Positions 1-9,574 of a stretch of 64,000 nucleotides of DNA are shown here, one piece after another. Both the position numbers and the translations under genes were made by a program. Numbering within the stretch: position 1 is the stretch's first letter; every line of letters starts with the position of its first letter. The DNA is from Histomonas meleagridis (lineage: Eukaryota; Parabasalia; Tritrichomonadida; Dientamoebidae): NCBI GenBank assembly GCA_020186115.1, contig WSYJ01000067.1:62001-126000 (forward strand). The letters run 5' to 3'. The notes under the pieces were generated by a model. The model was not told where the DNA came from. It did no database searches and saw only the letters and a list, made by a program, of their open reading frames with translations.

Positions 1-211
1 TTGGCCTGATTTTTCTCGTGGAATACAAAACTCGATTTGTGGAAAACGAAGGTTTTGTGTTTGGAAATTTGAATGTTCTTCTGCTGCTTTTTTTTGCATT
101 CCGAAAAATTGACTGAAAAAAGTGACTAGCGGTTATAAAGCAATTATTAAAAAGTGCCAACTCGCTTATAAAAAATTGTAAAATTTTTATTATTCCAATA
201 ATCAACGTGAA

Positions 212-495
212 TTATGACCATTTACTATCTTCATCAGCAAATAAATTATCAAATTTCTCTTGGTTAACCAATTCAATATTATTTTTGTCATCAGATGAAA
301 TTATTTTGTTAATTTTTTACTAAATATAGCAATTCCAATGATTAAAAGAGTAAATGCCAATAAAACCAATAAAAACATTTTCGAAAATTGCATTTGTTGC
401 AATTTGTTTTGATAACCAATTACATAATCCTGTATAAAAAACATCAACATGTAATGGTAAACAGAGCTGAGGCGCACCTCCACAATTTGATACAT
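212..495 (-). pseudogene. C-terminal transmembrane/tail fragment of a surface protein
   Basis: A short minus-strand frame (301-495) encodes about 64 residues ending in a strongly hydrophobic segment (MFLLVLLAFTLLIIGIAIF) followed by KKLTK and a stop. Reading on in the next frame gives an acidic tail ending NLFADEDSKWS, with a stop at 212-214. This resembles the end of the intact BspA-like protein at 21717-24023 (DLISNENDKWI). I infer a frameshifted remnant of the membrane anchor and cytoplasmic tail of a BspA-like gene. No leucine-rich repeats are visible upstream. It could instead be an unrelated single-pass protein. Confidence 0.4.
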
Positions 496-570
496 TTTTC
501 CAATACATTAATAAAAATTATGGAAATCGATTTCATAATATTTCGCATTCAAAGTACAATTTTTACATAT

Positions 571-2862
571 TTATAATATTTTATTTAATGTATTATTCGT
601 AGTCACAGGCTGGCAACCGAACATGTAACTCATTTTCGTCTTCATAACCAACTCTGCGTCGCCGTTTCTCGCCAGCATCAAAATTTGCTGTATGTAACTG
701 TTGCCGCATGGCTCGAGTACGTCGTTATTTTGTTGCTGTACCATTAATTGCCAACCATTTGGTACTCCGTACTGTATGTTAAACTTTGTAATTTTGATAT
801 TACTTAAGTTATACAACGTGACTCTTATTGCGATTTGATTTACGTTTTGCGAATTCTTTTGCACTTCGAAGTACATAACGATATCCGAAGTCTTCAATAC
901 TTCAATCGCATTTTCAGGAACTTTTATATTTACGTTTGCATTATTATCATTTTGTAGATTAACTTTTGGTACTGTTTCAGGTGTCAAAGAAGTTATATCC
1001 AAAAGATCGTCGACCAAATTATTATTATTATTATTCGTATTGTTATTATTATTCGGAATGCTTGATAATGATAATAAGTCTTCTTCTTGTTGTATGATTT
1101 CGGGCGATTGCTGCTGTTGTTGTTGTTCTTCTTCATTCGATTCAAACTCTGGTGGTAATAACATTTCGTCCCATAGCTCTCTCTTATGTAATATGTTTAA
1201 CATTTCGCCAGCGCGTTGTTGGATTTCGATGTTTATATCTTTGGATAATTCTTGGAATAATGGTTCGATTTCGTCGATTTGATTAAATCGTGTACATAAC
1301 TTTGTTAATGATGTAATTAAATAACATTTTGTTTCGATTTTCGTTTGTGGATTTTTCAAGATCTTTATCATTGTTTCAATTGAACTTTTATCAGAGGTCT
1401 CGAATTCACCAATGAGATATGACGCTAAATTTACTAACGTTTGGTTGGTTGGATACCCGTACATCGTATTGGTTAGTAATGGTAATGCATGATTTAATAA
1501 CGATTTGTTTTTCGCAACCATAACGCAAAATGAAGTGAGAATATCATTGGTTATGTAGTCGTCATTGTTAATAAAGAGTAAATGGATGATATCAAAGTCC
1601 CATGTTGGATTTGGGCCAAATCTGATAACCGAAGAATAGATCTTGGATACCATCTCAGTACGGAAATCGGAGTCTGCGGTGTGCAGATATTCGATGATTT
1701 CGGGGATTAACGTTTCCACATTAGATTTATCAACTAATGCTAATATGACATCCAATGCTCGTCGACGGATACTATAATCCCGATGATCTAAACAATGGAC
1801 GATTTGTGACTTGTAACGTTGCAATGCAAGTGTAGTTGTAGATGAACGATTAATGAAATCTTGATCACTATACAACACTTGTGAAAAAACAGATAAAGCA
1901 GAATAAATTACATTGGGTTCGCGGATGTTAAATAAACGACCAATTTGATTAAAGGCTAGACTAATTAAAGTCGGTTTTTTGGACGATAGGCTTATCGTAT
2001 CGACCGTTTGAAACAGAATTGATCGTCCTGTGTTGCGCTTGATGTCAACGGCTGTAACAACGGAGGTAAGAACTTCATCTAACTCATCAGAAGGTTGCTG
2101 AAGGAGTCCTAAAAGCTTCATAGCTCTGATTTGAAGAAATGGATCATTGAAAATGGAAAAACGATGTTCGGCTGTCGGCTTAGAAAGAGACATGACCCGA
2201 AGGAGCTTAGTAAATGGTTTGGCAAAATGTTTCCATTTATGTTTAAGATTAGGATCTATTTTGATCATCTCACAAGCAAGATGAATGGCTGCTATAACCA
2301 CGGAATGCTTGTTGCTGGAAAGTAGTTTAACGATATCAGGTCGGAAGGTGGAAATAAGATCAGGAACTTTTCGAAGGATTCGTAAAGCTGCCATAGCTGC
2401 TCGTTTAGCGACATTCGGATTTTTAGAAGCTACACGTTTTTCAACTTCGGAAGCTACAGTTTGACAAAGTTCAGGGGTTCCTACATTTGCAATAAATGAT
2501 AATGCAAGTGATTGAAATAAAGTATTGTTTGACTGTAAATCACTAAGAATAGTCTGAGTAGCTAAAACCATTAAATCACTTTGTTCATCTAGAAGAATTG
2601 ATGAAGCCAAATATCCAATTCGTTTATGCGAAAGACAACTATGTGACATAAGTGAAACAGCTTCTATTTGCCCCCATGATACATTTTCCCCAATAGAATT
2701 CAAAAAGATAAGTTTTGCAACGATATTTGGTCTTTGATTAGAAACAGCTTCTTTTGAAAGAGTTCTCATATTTGCCATTTCGTTTGCAATGATGGTTCTC
2801 TCTTCTTCTATTGAAGACGCATCTCTTAAATAAGAGATAAAATCGGTTACCGGTGTTGACAT
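571..2862 (-). CDS. AP-1 complex large subunit, gamma-adaptin-like
   Basis: A 763-residue protein close to the usual gamma-adaptin length. The first ~560 residues form an adaptin-N alpha-solenoid with gamma-type signatures: NDPFLQIRAMKLLGLL near residue 245, GRSILFQTVDTI near 285 and DHRDYSIRRRALDVILALVD near 365. An acidic, Gln/Asn-rich hinge follows with clathrin-box-like motifs (DLLSLS, LVDDLLDI) and Asn runs. A C-terminal gamma-ear-like beta domain occupies roughly residues 640-763. Family knowledge: AP-1 gamma, with a beta, mu and sigma subunit, recruits clathrin at the trans-Golgi network and endosomes. ATG at 2862 is the first Met of the frame. The motif AAAAAGTGACAAAA lies 9-22 nt upstream. 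The next gene to the right, a SCAMP on the same strand, also works in Golgi/endosome traffic. Alpha- or epsilon-adaptin is less likely given the hinge and ear. Confidence 0.9.
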   Translation of the reverse strand: MSTPVTDFISYLRDASSIEEERTIIANEMANMRTLSKEAVSNQRPNIVAKLIFLNSIGENVSWGQIEAVSLMSHSCLSHKRIGYLASSILLDEQSDLMVLATQTILSDLQSNNTLFQSLALSFIANVGTPELCQTVASEVEKRVASKNPNVAKRAAMAALRILRKVPDLISTFRPDIVKLLSSNKHSVVIAAIHLACEMIKIDPNLKHKWKHFAKPFTKLLRVMSLSKPTAEHRFSIFNDPFLQIRAMKLLGLLQQPSDELDEVLTSVVTAVDIKRNTGRSILFQTVDTISLSSKKPTLISLAFNQIGRLFNIREPNVIYSALSVFSQVLYSDQDFINRSSTTTLALQRYKSQIVHCLDHRDYSIRRRALDVILALVDKSNVETLIPEIIEYLHTADSDFRTEMVSKIYSSVIRFGPNPTWDFDIIHLLFINNDDYITNDILTSFCVMVAKNKSLLNHALPLLTNTMYGYPTNQTLVNLASYLIGEFETSDKSSIETMIKILKNPQTKIETKCYLITSLTKLCTRFNQIDEIEPLFQELSKDINIEIQQRAGEMLNILHKRELWDEMLLPPEFESNEEEQQQQQQSPEIIQQEEDLLSLSSIPNNNNNTNNNNNNLVDDLLDITSLTPETVPKVNLQNDNNANVNIKVPENAIEVLKTSDIVMYFEVQKNSQNVNQIAIRVTLYNLSNIKITKFNIQYGVPNGWQLMVQQQNNDVLEPCGNSYIQQILMLARNGDAELVMKTKMSYMFGCQPVTTNNTLNKIL

Positions 2863-2953
2863 TGGTTGTATTTTGTCACTTTTTATGTGAATAAAGGAAA
2901 ATTTCGATATTTCGAACTAAAAAAAGAAAAAAAAAAGTTAGAAAAATGGTTAT

Positions 2954-3619
2954 TTAAGCGACGCTTGGTTGAGGTGCGCCAGAACCCTTGTATAAAACCA
3001 TAACACGACCAAATAGAAAGATTTCAACAAGAGTTCCAAGAACCCAAAGAACTGCAGATATAATGCATATCACTTTGCAAAAACCACTTCCTGCGGCAAG
3101 AGCATCAAGCATTGTAATGATACCAATAACTCCATTATTCTTCAATCCAACAGCTGCATAGCCAAAACATAAAATGAAGATAGCTTGAAGTGCAAACCAT
3201 CCAAGAGTGATATTGTTAGTTTTGGCTTGTGTGTACAATTTGTAATAATTAATTTTGAATGCTAATGGAACTGAAAGAATACCAATGATAACACCAAAAA
3301 CAATGTTTGCACCTACGCTATAGGAAGCTCCAGAGCCACCTAATTTGATAGTACCAGTAGTGCAACAAGCAATAAGATTAATTATGACTAGAACGGCAAG
3401 GGCTAAGATCATTATAAATGCAATACGTATTGTCCATTGAGATGCAATCGGAATTTCTTCGGCAATATTGTGGTATACAACAGAACAAAATGGAGGAAAG
3501 TTGGGTGGATGAGTATCTTCTTCAATTTCAACATTGGCCTTCTTTAGAGCTTTCTCTCTTCTTTTGAGTTCTTCTTCTTTTTGTTGGATAGCATAATATC
3601 TTGCTGCAGGATCTGCCAT
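2954..3619 (-). CDS. SCAMP family (secretory carrier-associated membrane protein)
   Basis: 221 residues from the ATG at 3619; the longer frame begins with GTG at 3631 and is unlikely. A charged, Lys/Glu-rich N-terminal helix (QQKEEELKRREKALKKA) precedes the SCAMP signature NFPPFCSVVYHNIAEEIP at about residues 40-57. Four hydrophobic segments follow (about 64-87, 97-120, 136-158, 175-210), then a short cytoplasmic tail. The N-terminal NPF repeats of animal SCAMPs are absent, as in other compact protist members. Family knowledge: SCAMPs are four-pass proteins of post-Golgi recycling vesicles. The A-run/GTGGC/A-run element directly before the ATG resembles the one before the neighbouring AP-1 gene. 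Confidence 0.88.
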   Translation of the reverse strand: MADPAARYYAIQQKEEELKRREKALKKANVEIEEDTHPPNFPPFCSVVYHNIAEEIPIASQWTIRIAFIMILALAVLVIINLIACCTTGTIKLGGSGASYSVGANIVFGVIIGILSVPLAFKINYYKLYTQAKTNNITLGWFALQAIFILCFGYAAVGLKNNGVIGIITMLDALAAGSGFCKVICIISAVLWVLGTLVEIFLFGRVMVLYKGSGAPQPSVA

Positions 3620-4399
3620 GCTTTTTGCCACTTTTTTCTCTCATAGGTGAACCGATACTTTGCCTCAATTTTCTGTAGTTTACTTTTCCGATGCAAGCTA
3701 ACCGTCCAACAAAAAATCAACGGTGATAAAAATGGGTAGAACAATTTTTAAAAAAAAAAATACTCATAAACTTTCTTTAATGTTTTAACTAAATTGATGT
3801 ATAAGAAAATTGATCAAAAAAAAATTACAAGGAATCACCTAAAAGAAATAATTGGTATCAGTATGAGATATTGTTTTAGAAGAAAAATAATTTTTCACAG
3901 AAAGATATATAACTTCATATCACATAAAACACCCACAGAAATTTTTAATTAATTAAATACAAATTTTCTAGATTATTTGAAGATTTTCTCAAAACTCTTA
4001 TTACTATCAGTCATGCAGTTAACTATAAGATAATTTACCCAGTGGGGAGTTTCAACCAACAAAATACATTTCATAACTATGTGACATTCCTGATTCATTA
4101 ATACCTCGATTACAAAATTTTTTTTTAAACCGAAAATGGCAGAGTATAAAAAATAAAATTGATTCTACAGAATATTTTTTTTTGCTGCGTCAGGCTGTTA
4201 TAACAAAAAATTGAAATTTCGTGTGAATTAATTTTTTTTGTGAGTGTTTTGCTCTAACTAAATGTACACTAAAAATTACATAAACATTAATTTAGCAAAA
4301 CAAACATAAGATAATGTTTAGACATTAAATATTTATTTGACAGATTTAACATAGAATAGTTTACACGGTACACTTTTATATAAACTATTTAAATTCACT
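3620..4399. other. Intergenic region without a recognisable gene
   Basis: About 780 bases of AT-rich sequence between the SCAMP start and the end of the TBC-like gene. It contains many A or T runs and no frame with family similarity that I can see. No tRNA or repeat was recognised. Confidence 0.6.
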
Positions 4400-5737
4400 T
4401 CACTTTTCTTCCTTATTTTCCTCTTTGAACCACTTTTTCTTTAATTTCCAAGACAATGTCATTAGCATGTCAACATCATCCTTTAACACGCCCTTTATAT
4501 TTTCGAAATATTTTAAGAACAACTCTTCATTTAGCGGTGATATTTTTTCCAGTTCTGGGCATAACTTTAACAACATTGCGGTAATGAAACATATTAAAAA
4601 TTCGTTTTCGTTTTTATATTTTGGTATTTGGAACCAAATTTTTTTAAGATCTTTTACATCAAACAAATTTATGAACCAACTCCAACAATCATTAATCAAG
4701 AAATCAAATGAAACAACACCTTTTTCATATAAAAAAGATATAAGATCGGGCACATTTTTGTTGATTTCTTCGCAAAGTGTTATAAATGTTAATGAAATAC
4801 TTTTTTGTCGTTGTGCTGAATCATATTCCGAAAATAACCCGTAATTATATATTCGGCATAATGCTTTAAATATTGATTCCTCGCATTGGTCATTGTCATA
4901 TTCATCACCATATTCGCTGACATACGCATCAAATATTGGAAATAGAAAACGAACATTTTCAATTAAAAATTTAGAACCATCATAGTTATAATTAGAATAA
5001 GTAAGAATAACATTACGAATGGTTTCAATGTGTTTCGCATTTAATTCAGTAAATTTAGAAAGATGTGAATCAACTTTTTTGGCAACTTCAAAAAAGGCGG
5101 TTTGGTTCTCAAAAAGTGAAGAATTGGAGAAAAATGTTTTCCAAGACCTGAGTTTGAGATATTCGATTTTGTTTTCGGATTCGTAGCTAGGGAATGCATC
5201 ATAAAGAGAAGTGAATTCTTTTTGTGTGGGAAGTGGGTTTTCATCATCTTTATTTTCAAGATTAAGATTGCTGATATAATTGAGAATATTATTGACATCA
5301 GAGTGCTTGGATGTTTTACACATGATAAAGGTGGAATGCGCATTTGATGGTCCGAAATCAATTGGATTCATTAAATATAAATATTTCTTTGAGGGAGATG
5401 ATGTAACCTGAACTCTTTGCTTGATAAATCTTATGAAATCAGATAAGTCTTGTTGTGTGCTGAAAACAATGGTAAAACCTGAATTGTTAAAATCATCAAA
5501 CAGAACAGAAAACTTGTTATCTCCAAGTAGTACATTATATGATATGTAGCTTGATAGTTCTCCATAATAGTTTGGAAGTGTACCTCTAGAAATCCTATTT
5601 TTTTTATCAGTTGGTTCTCTTTGGTAAAAATTTAAAAGAATATTTCCATTCAAGGTAGTAACTGTAAGAATTCCATGCTTCTCTTGGCCATCAATAATGA
5701 CTTCCAATCTTAACTGTATGGATTTTTGGTTTGACAT
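4400..5737 (-). CDS. Divergent TBC (Rab-GAP-like) domain protein, probably catalytically inactive
   Basis: I place the start at the ATG at 5737 (445 residues, MSNQKSIQLRLEVI). The frame is open to 5869, but that stretch carries promoter-like ACGATA boxes. Residues ~1-115 resemble the N-terminal PH/GRAM-like part of trichomonad TBC proteins. The C-terminal half matches the TBC helical core: IRNVILTYSNYN, FDFLINDCWSWFINLFDVKDLKKIW and FLICFITAMLLKLCPEL. Family knowledge: active TBC domains use an Arg in a DxxR motif and a Gln in YxQGM to stimulate Rab GTP hydrolysis. Neither motif is visible at the expected places (VDSHLSKF and YNYDGSKF instead). I infer a scaffold or regulatory pseudo-GAP. The trichomonad TBC assignment rests on recall of family pattern, not a search. 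Confidence 0.6.
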   Translation of the reverse strand: MSNQKSIQLRLEVIIDGQEKHGILTVTTLNGNILLNFYQREPTDKKNRISRGTLPNYYGELSSYISYNVLLGDNKFSVLFDDFNNSGFTIVFSTQQDLSDFIRFIKQRVQVTSSPSKKYLYLMNPIDFGPSNAHSTFIMCKTSKHSDVNNILNYISNLNLENKDDENPLPTQKEFTSLYDAFPSYESENKIEYLKLRSWKTFFSNSSLFENQTAFFEVAKKVDSHLSKFTELNAKHIETIRNVILTYSNYNYDGSKFLIENVRFLFPIFDAYVSEYGDEYDNDQCEESIFKALCRIYNYGLFSEYDSAQRQKSISLTFITLCEEINKNVPDLISFLYEKGVVSFDFLINDCWSWFINLFDVKDLKKIWFQIPKYKNENEFLICFITAMLLKLCPELEKISPLNEELFLKYFENIKGVLKDDVDMLMTLSWKLKKKWFKEENKEEK

Positions 5738-5781
5738 CTTTGAAAAACCGTGTATATCTGGTCGGGCGGCTATGGTGTTGT

Positions 5782-5804
5782 ACGATAGATATTTCACAAC
5801 GATA
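5782..5804 (-). promoter_or_regulatory. Two ACGATA Myb-recognition-like boxes upstream of the TBC-like gene
   Basis: ACGATA occurs at 5782-5787 and 5799-5804, 45-67 nt upstream of the ATG at 5737. Trichomonas vaginalis Myb proteins are known to bind TAACGATA/TATCGT-type elements in the ap65-1 promoter. The boxes support the shorter start for the TBC-like gene. Function here is inferred from the motif alone. Confidence 0.4.
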
Positions 5805-5966
5805 GAAAACCACCAAGAAGACGTTTTGTGAAAAACATTTTTCTCCTTACAAAAAATTCGATATTTCAAAGAATATCAGAAAATTCAAAAGGGTAATTCT
5901 CAAAATGTTGAAACCCATTCTTCAGGAACAACGAGTAAATTTGATTGAGTACAATCTATTTACCTC

Positions 5967-8016
5967 ATGAAATTTTTGTCTATGTTACAAATCCTGTTTC
6001 GGACAATAACAATGAATGATTTTTTACATTATTCTGACAAAAATCCATCATTCAAATTTCATGAAAATCTTGATTGCAATCCCCATATCCGTAATAACTC
6101 CTTTATGATCTTAAAGATAATAAATAAATCAATTTTTTATAATGCGAAAAATCTTATTTATTCAGTTGATATTTTATTTTCAAGCCTAAATACCCTATCT
6201 AATTATAATCAAAAAATCAAGCTATTGCCCTTATTCGTGTCATGTTTGTTCATTTTGCTTGAGACTCTATTTAAAAATACATGTTTTTATTTTTCTTTTA
6301 AATCTAATTTTTGTCTTCTAAGTCAGCAAATAAAAGAAAACACAATTATTAAATTTATTTTTATATTGATATTTCTTTTATTTTTCACATTTTCAACACA
6401 AATATTTGATGAAGAAACATTAACATTAACTAATTAATTCAACTGATTTTACAAGTGATTACCAAAATAGCACAAAACATCTCATCATTTCAAATGAAAT
6501 TACTGAGATACCAGATTATTCTTTTTATCGATGGAAGGAATTAAGTACCGTTTCGATTGCTGATTCAGTCATTTCAGTTGGGTCATACGCATTTTAATAT
6601 TGCTCTTATGTTGTCAATTTGTCATTTAGAGAAGGCATTACATATATTGGGTCATATGCATTTCATTCCTGCTATTCATTAAAGAGTGTAACAATTAAAA
6701 GTCCTCTTACAACAGTTGGGTCAAATGTATTTCTTGGATGTACTGGTCTTGAAACAGTATTTTTTGAAGAAGGTGTTTCAAATTTGTTATAATCTTAAAG
6801 ATGTTACAATTCCAAGTACAGTTTCTTCAATATCATCAAATCCATTTCTTCGCTGTAAAAGTCTTCAATTCATAAAAATTTCCAAAGAAAATTTATATTT
6901 CTCTAATTATGAAAATGATGGCGTTTTATATGATATAGGAATTAAAACACTCATTAGTTATCCAATTGGAAATTACAGTGAAACATTCAAAATTCCAAAT
7001 TCAGTGACTTCAATTGAATCATGTGCATTTGATTCATGCAATTATTTACTATCAATATCATTTGGAAATAATGTAAATACAATAAAAAATTCTGCATTCA
7101 TTAGTTGTTCATTTATAAGTTTCATAATCCCAAATTCCATTACGGTTATTCAATCGTTAGTTTTTTATTTATGTAAAAATTTAATTACAATTATCATTGG
7201 TAAAAATGTTAAAAATATCGGAAATTATGCATTTTCAGGTTGTGCATCACTGAAATGTATTTATTTTTATGGCGAGACTTCACCAACAATTGGAAATAAT
7301 TGTTTTAATAATGTTTTAGCAACAACAATTATGGTAAATGAAACATATCAAGATGAAACATTTGGAGAATTAAATATAACCAAAGGAATAGTTGATGAAT
7401 GTCTTCCTCCAACATTAACATTCACAAAAAGTAATACATTTACTGAATCAAATACATTTTCACAAAGTAACACGCTTACTGAATCAAATGTATTTACACA
7501 AAGCCATACATTTTCCAATTCATATACATTTACTGAAACAAATACATTTTATATTTCAAATACATTTTCATCATATATAACTTTAACACATTCATTTATT
7601 GTGTCATATATTTTATCATTTACAAAATCATTAAGTATTTACATTTTATATTTCAACATTTATATATATTCCAACATCATTTATATAATATGATTACATA
7701 ATTATTATTTATTCCAAATATTTAACATTTTATTCCAATTTTTATTTTGTTTATGAAAATAATGAAATGAATAACGAAGATAAAACATATATTTCTATTA
7801 TCATTGGAGTTATTATTGGAGTAATTGTTCTTGTTTCGATACTTATTATAATATTAATTCGTATTCGAAATAAACGACAAAAAACTGATAAGGAATCGAA
7901 ATATAATAATGAAAATTAAAACAAAGCAATTGATTTTTCGATTGGATATTCTAAAAATGATATTGAAGAAGATCCATTTGCAAAAGATTTCAACGAAGAC
8001 AATTTTATTGTTAAAA
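5967..8016 (+). pseudogene. Broken BspA-like TpLRR surface protein
   Basis: A hydrophobic N-terminal part (5967-6437) ends at a stop just after a signal-like segment (FILIFLLFFTFSTQIF). From about 6438 another frame continues with BspA-type TpLRR units (for example SVISVGSYAF, GITYIGSYAFHSCYSL), with an in-frame TAA at about 6596 and a frame change near 6790. The frame at 6716-7693 carries further units (IPNSVTSIESCAFDSC, IGNYAFSGCASLKCIYF) and SNTFT/SQSNT Ser/Thr stalk repeats, then a stop. A later frame at about 7766 gives a membrane segment (IIIGVIIGVIVLVSILIIILI) and an acidic tail. All parts are in the order seen in the intact gene at 21717-24023, so this is one gene with at least four disabling changes. 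Family knowledge: BspA-like proteins are surface LRR proteins implicated in host or bacterial binding. Confidence 0.82.
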
Positions 8017-8289
8017 TAAGGAATAAATACTTAAATTCTGTTAAATTGTTTTTTGATATTTTTTATTTTCATAAAATCATATTAAATCATAATTCTCAGA
8101 AGGATATTAAGTATTTTAAATTTCTAATATTTATTCATTAATATAGCAATAAAGGATTTTATATCTATATAATTTAAGGAATTTTGAATGATTAAATTTT
8201 TTTTTAAATCTGGAATATAAAAATACGAAGAAATCAAATAAATCATTAAATATTAAACATGAAAATATACAATATTTATTAATTTAAAG

Positions 8290-9123
8290 TTATGCATCTT
8301 CAAAATGAACAAAATCATTTTGTTGGTGTTTCTTTGATACACATTCTGACAATAACTTAAATATACAAATGGCACCAAGCGGACAAATTTCAAAAATAAT
8401 TTGCTCAACAATAAATGCTGCGAAGTATCCTTTCGACCATTCGAGTGTTCCTTTATCATCTTTCGCTATTAAAAAGATATAAACAATGATTGAAATGCCT
8501 CTTAAGAGCATTGCAAAGAAGAGTAAAAAACACATGAAAAACAAAACTGATTCAGTGGATGAGCAACTACATGCGTTGTTAAACAATTTCCATATCTTTA
8601 TCAAGTAAATAAGAAAAGCTGCTGATATCGCGAAATCTCGTAAAACTGCAAATGATGCTTCAAAATAATGTGCTGTATGCATGTTACCACTTCGTGGCGT
8701 AAATACATAAAAACAAATAAGACTAACAATTTCAGCAGCCCAAATAATAATTATTAAAATAACTAAAATTAGTTTAGTGCTATCAAAAAATTTTATATTT
8801 GTTTTCGCAAGACATTCAACACATACAGAACACCACGAAAAGAAAATAAAACAATAAGCTGTAGCTACAATATATCCTGGTAAACCATTTGTTAAAATTG
8901 AAAAATTTTTCCAATCGTCATCACTTTGCTTGCTGATAATAATTCCTGAAATAGTATAACCAATACCTCTTGAAATAACTGCGATAAGATATGGAATCTG
9001 AGTTGAGTTAGCTTGATGAGATCGATAGTCTTTTATTGTAATAATTAAGAAAACAATAAAAAGAAGAAACATCAATGATCCAAAAGCATAGTAGCAAGTG
9101 GACCAAGAGCCCACGTTTTCCAT
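8290..9123 (-). CDS. Seven-transmembrane protein (TOM1/GPCR-like topology)
   Basis: 277 residues with seven hydrophobic segments at about 10-32, 44-62, 78-100, 117-140, 155-178, 193-220 and 235-260. It begins MENVGSWSTCYYAFGS and ends in a short hydrophilic tail. Topology and spacing recall the THH1/TOM1/TOM3 and GPR137-like superfamily. No DRY or NPxxY motif of class A GPCRs is seen. The ATG at 9123 is the only reasonable start. I infer an integral membrane receptor or scaffold of unknown ligand. The TOM1-like assignment is weak and would need a profile search. Confidence 0.6.
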   Translation of the reverse strand: MENVGSWSTCYYAFGSLMFLLFIVFLIITIKDYRSHQANSTQIPYLIAVISRGIGYTISGIIISKQSDDDWKNFSILTNGLPGYIVATAYCFIFFSWCSVCVECLAKTNIKFFDSTKLILVILIIIIWAAEIVSLICFYVFTPRSGNMHTAHYFEASFAVLRDFAISAAFLIYLIKIWKLFNNACSCSSTESVLFFMCFLLFFAMLLRGISIIVYIFLIAKDDKGTLEWSKGYFAAFIVEQIIFEICPLGAICIFKLLSECVSKKHQQNDFVHFEDA

Positions 9124-9574
9124 TTTTATTTGTTTGCTTCTGGATTGAAAATAATCAGTAACCGGTCATTTTCAATGCTGCTGTCAACATATTTAAATGT
9201 AAACCGTCAACACACATGGAAATATGATTTGTAAACTACTCATTTTTGGTTTATTCAATTGATAAATCAGGTAGAATTGTGAAGTGAAATCAAAAGTGAC
9301 GAAATTATTCACTATTTTTCGAATCAAAGAAAATAATAAAAATTGAACGAAGAATCGAATAATCAAATAAGTATCAAAACAGAAGAAACTACGCTGATAC
9401 TTATCAATGAAGTATTGACTATTCCTATTACTTCAGTTACATTTCTTCTATTCTTCTGCTTAAGTGTTTAGACAAAAGTTCCATTTTCTTCTTTCTGTAA
9501 AATAATTAAATCAGCATAAAGTTTTAATTGGAAATGTTTCTGAAAGTCAAAGCGTTACAAAAACCAATTTTTAT
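9124..9574. other. Intergenic region
   Basis: AT-rich spacer upstream of the 7-TM gene and downstream of the KETEEI-repeat gene. One AAAAGTGAC motif occurs near 9293. I see no gene or RNA here. Confidence 0.55.
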
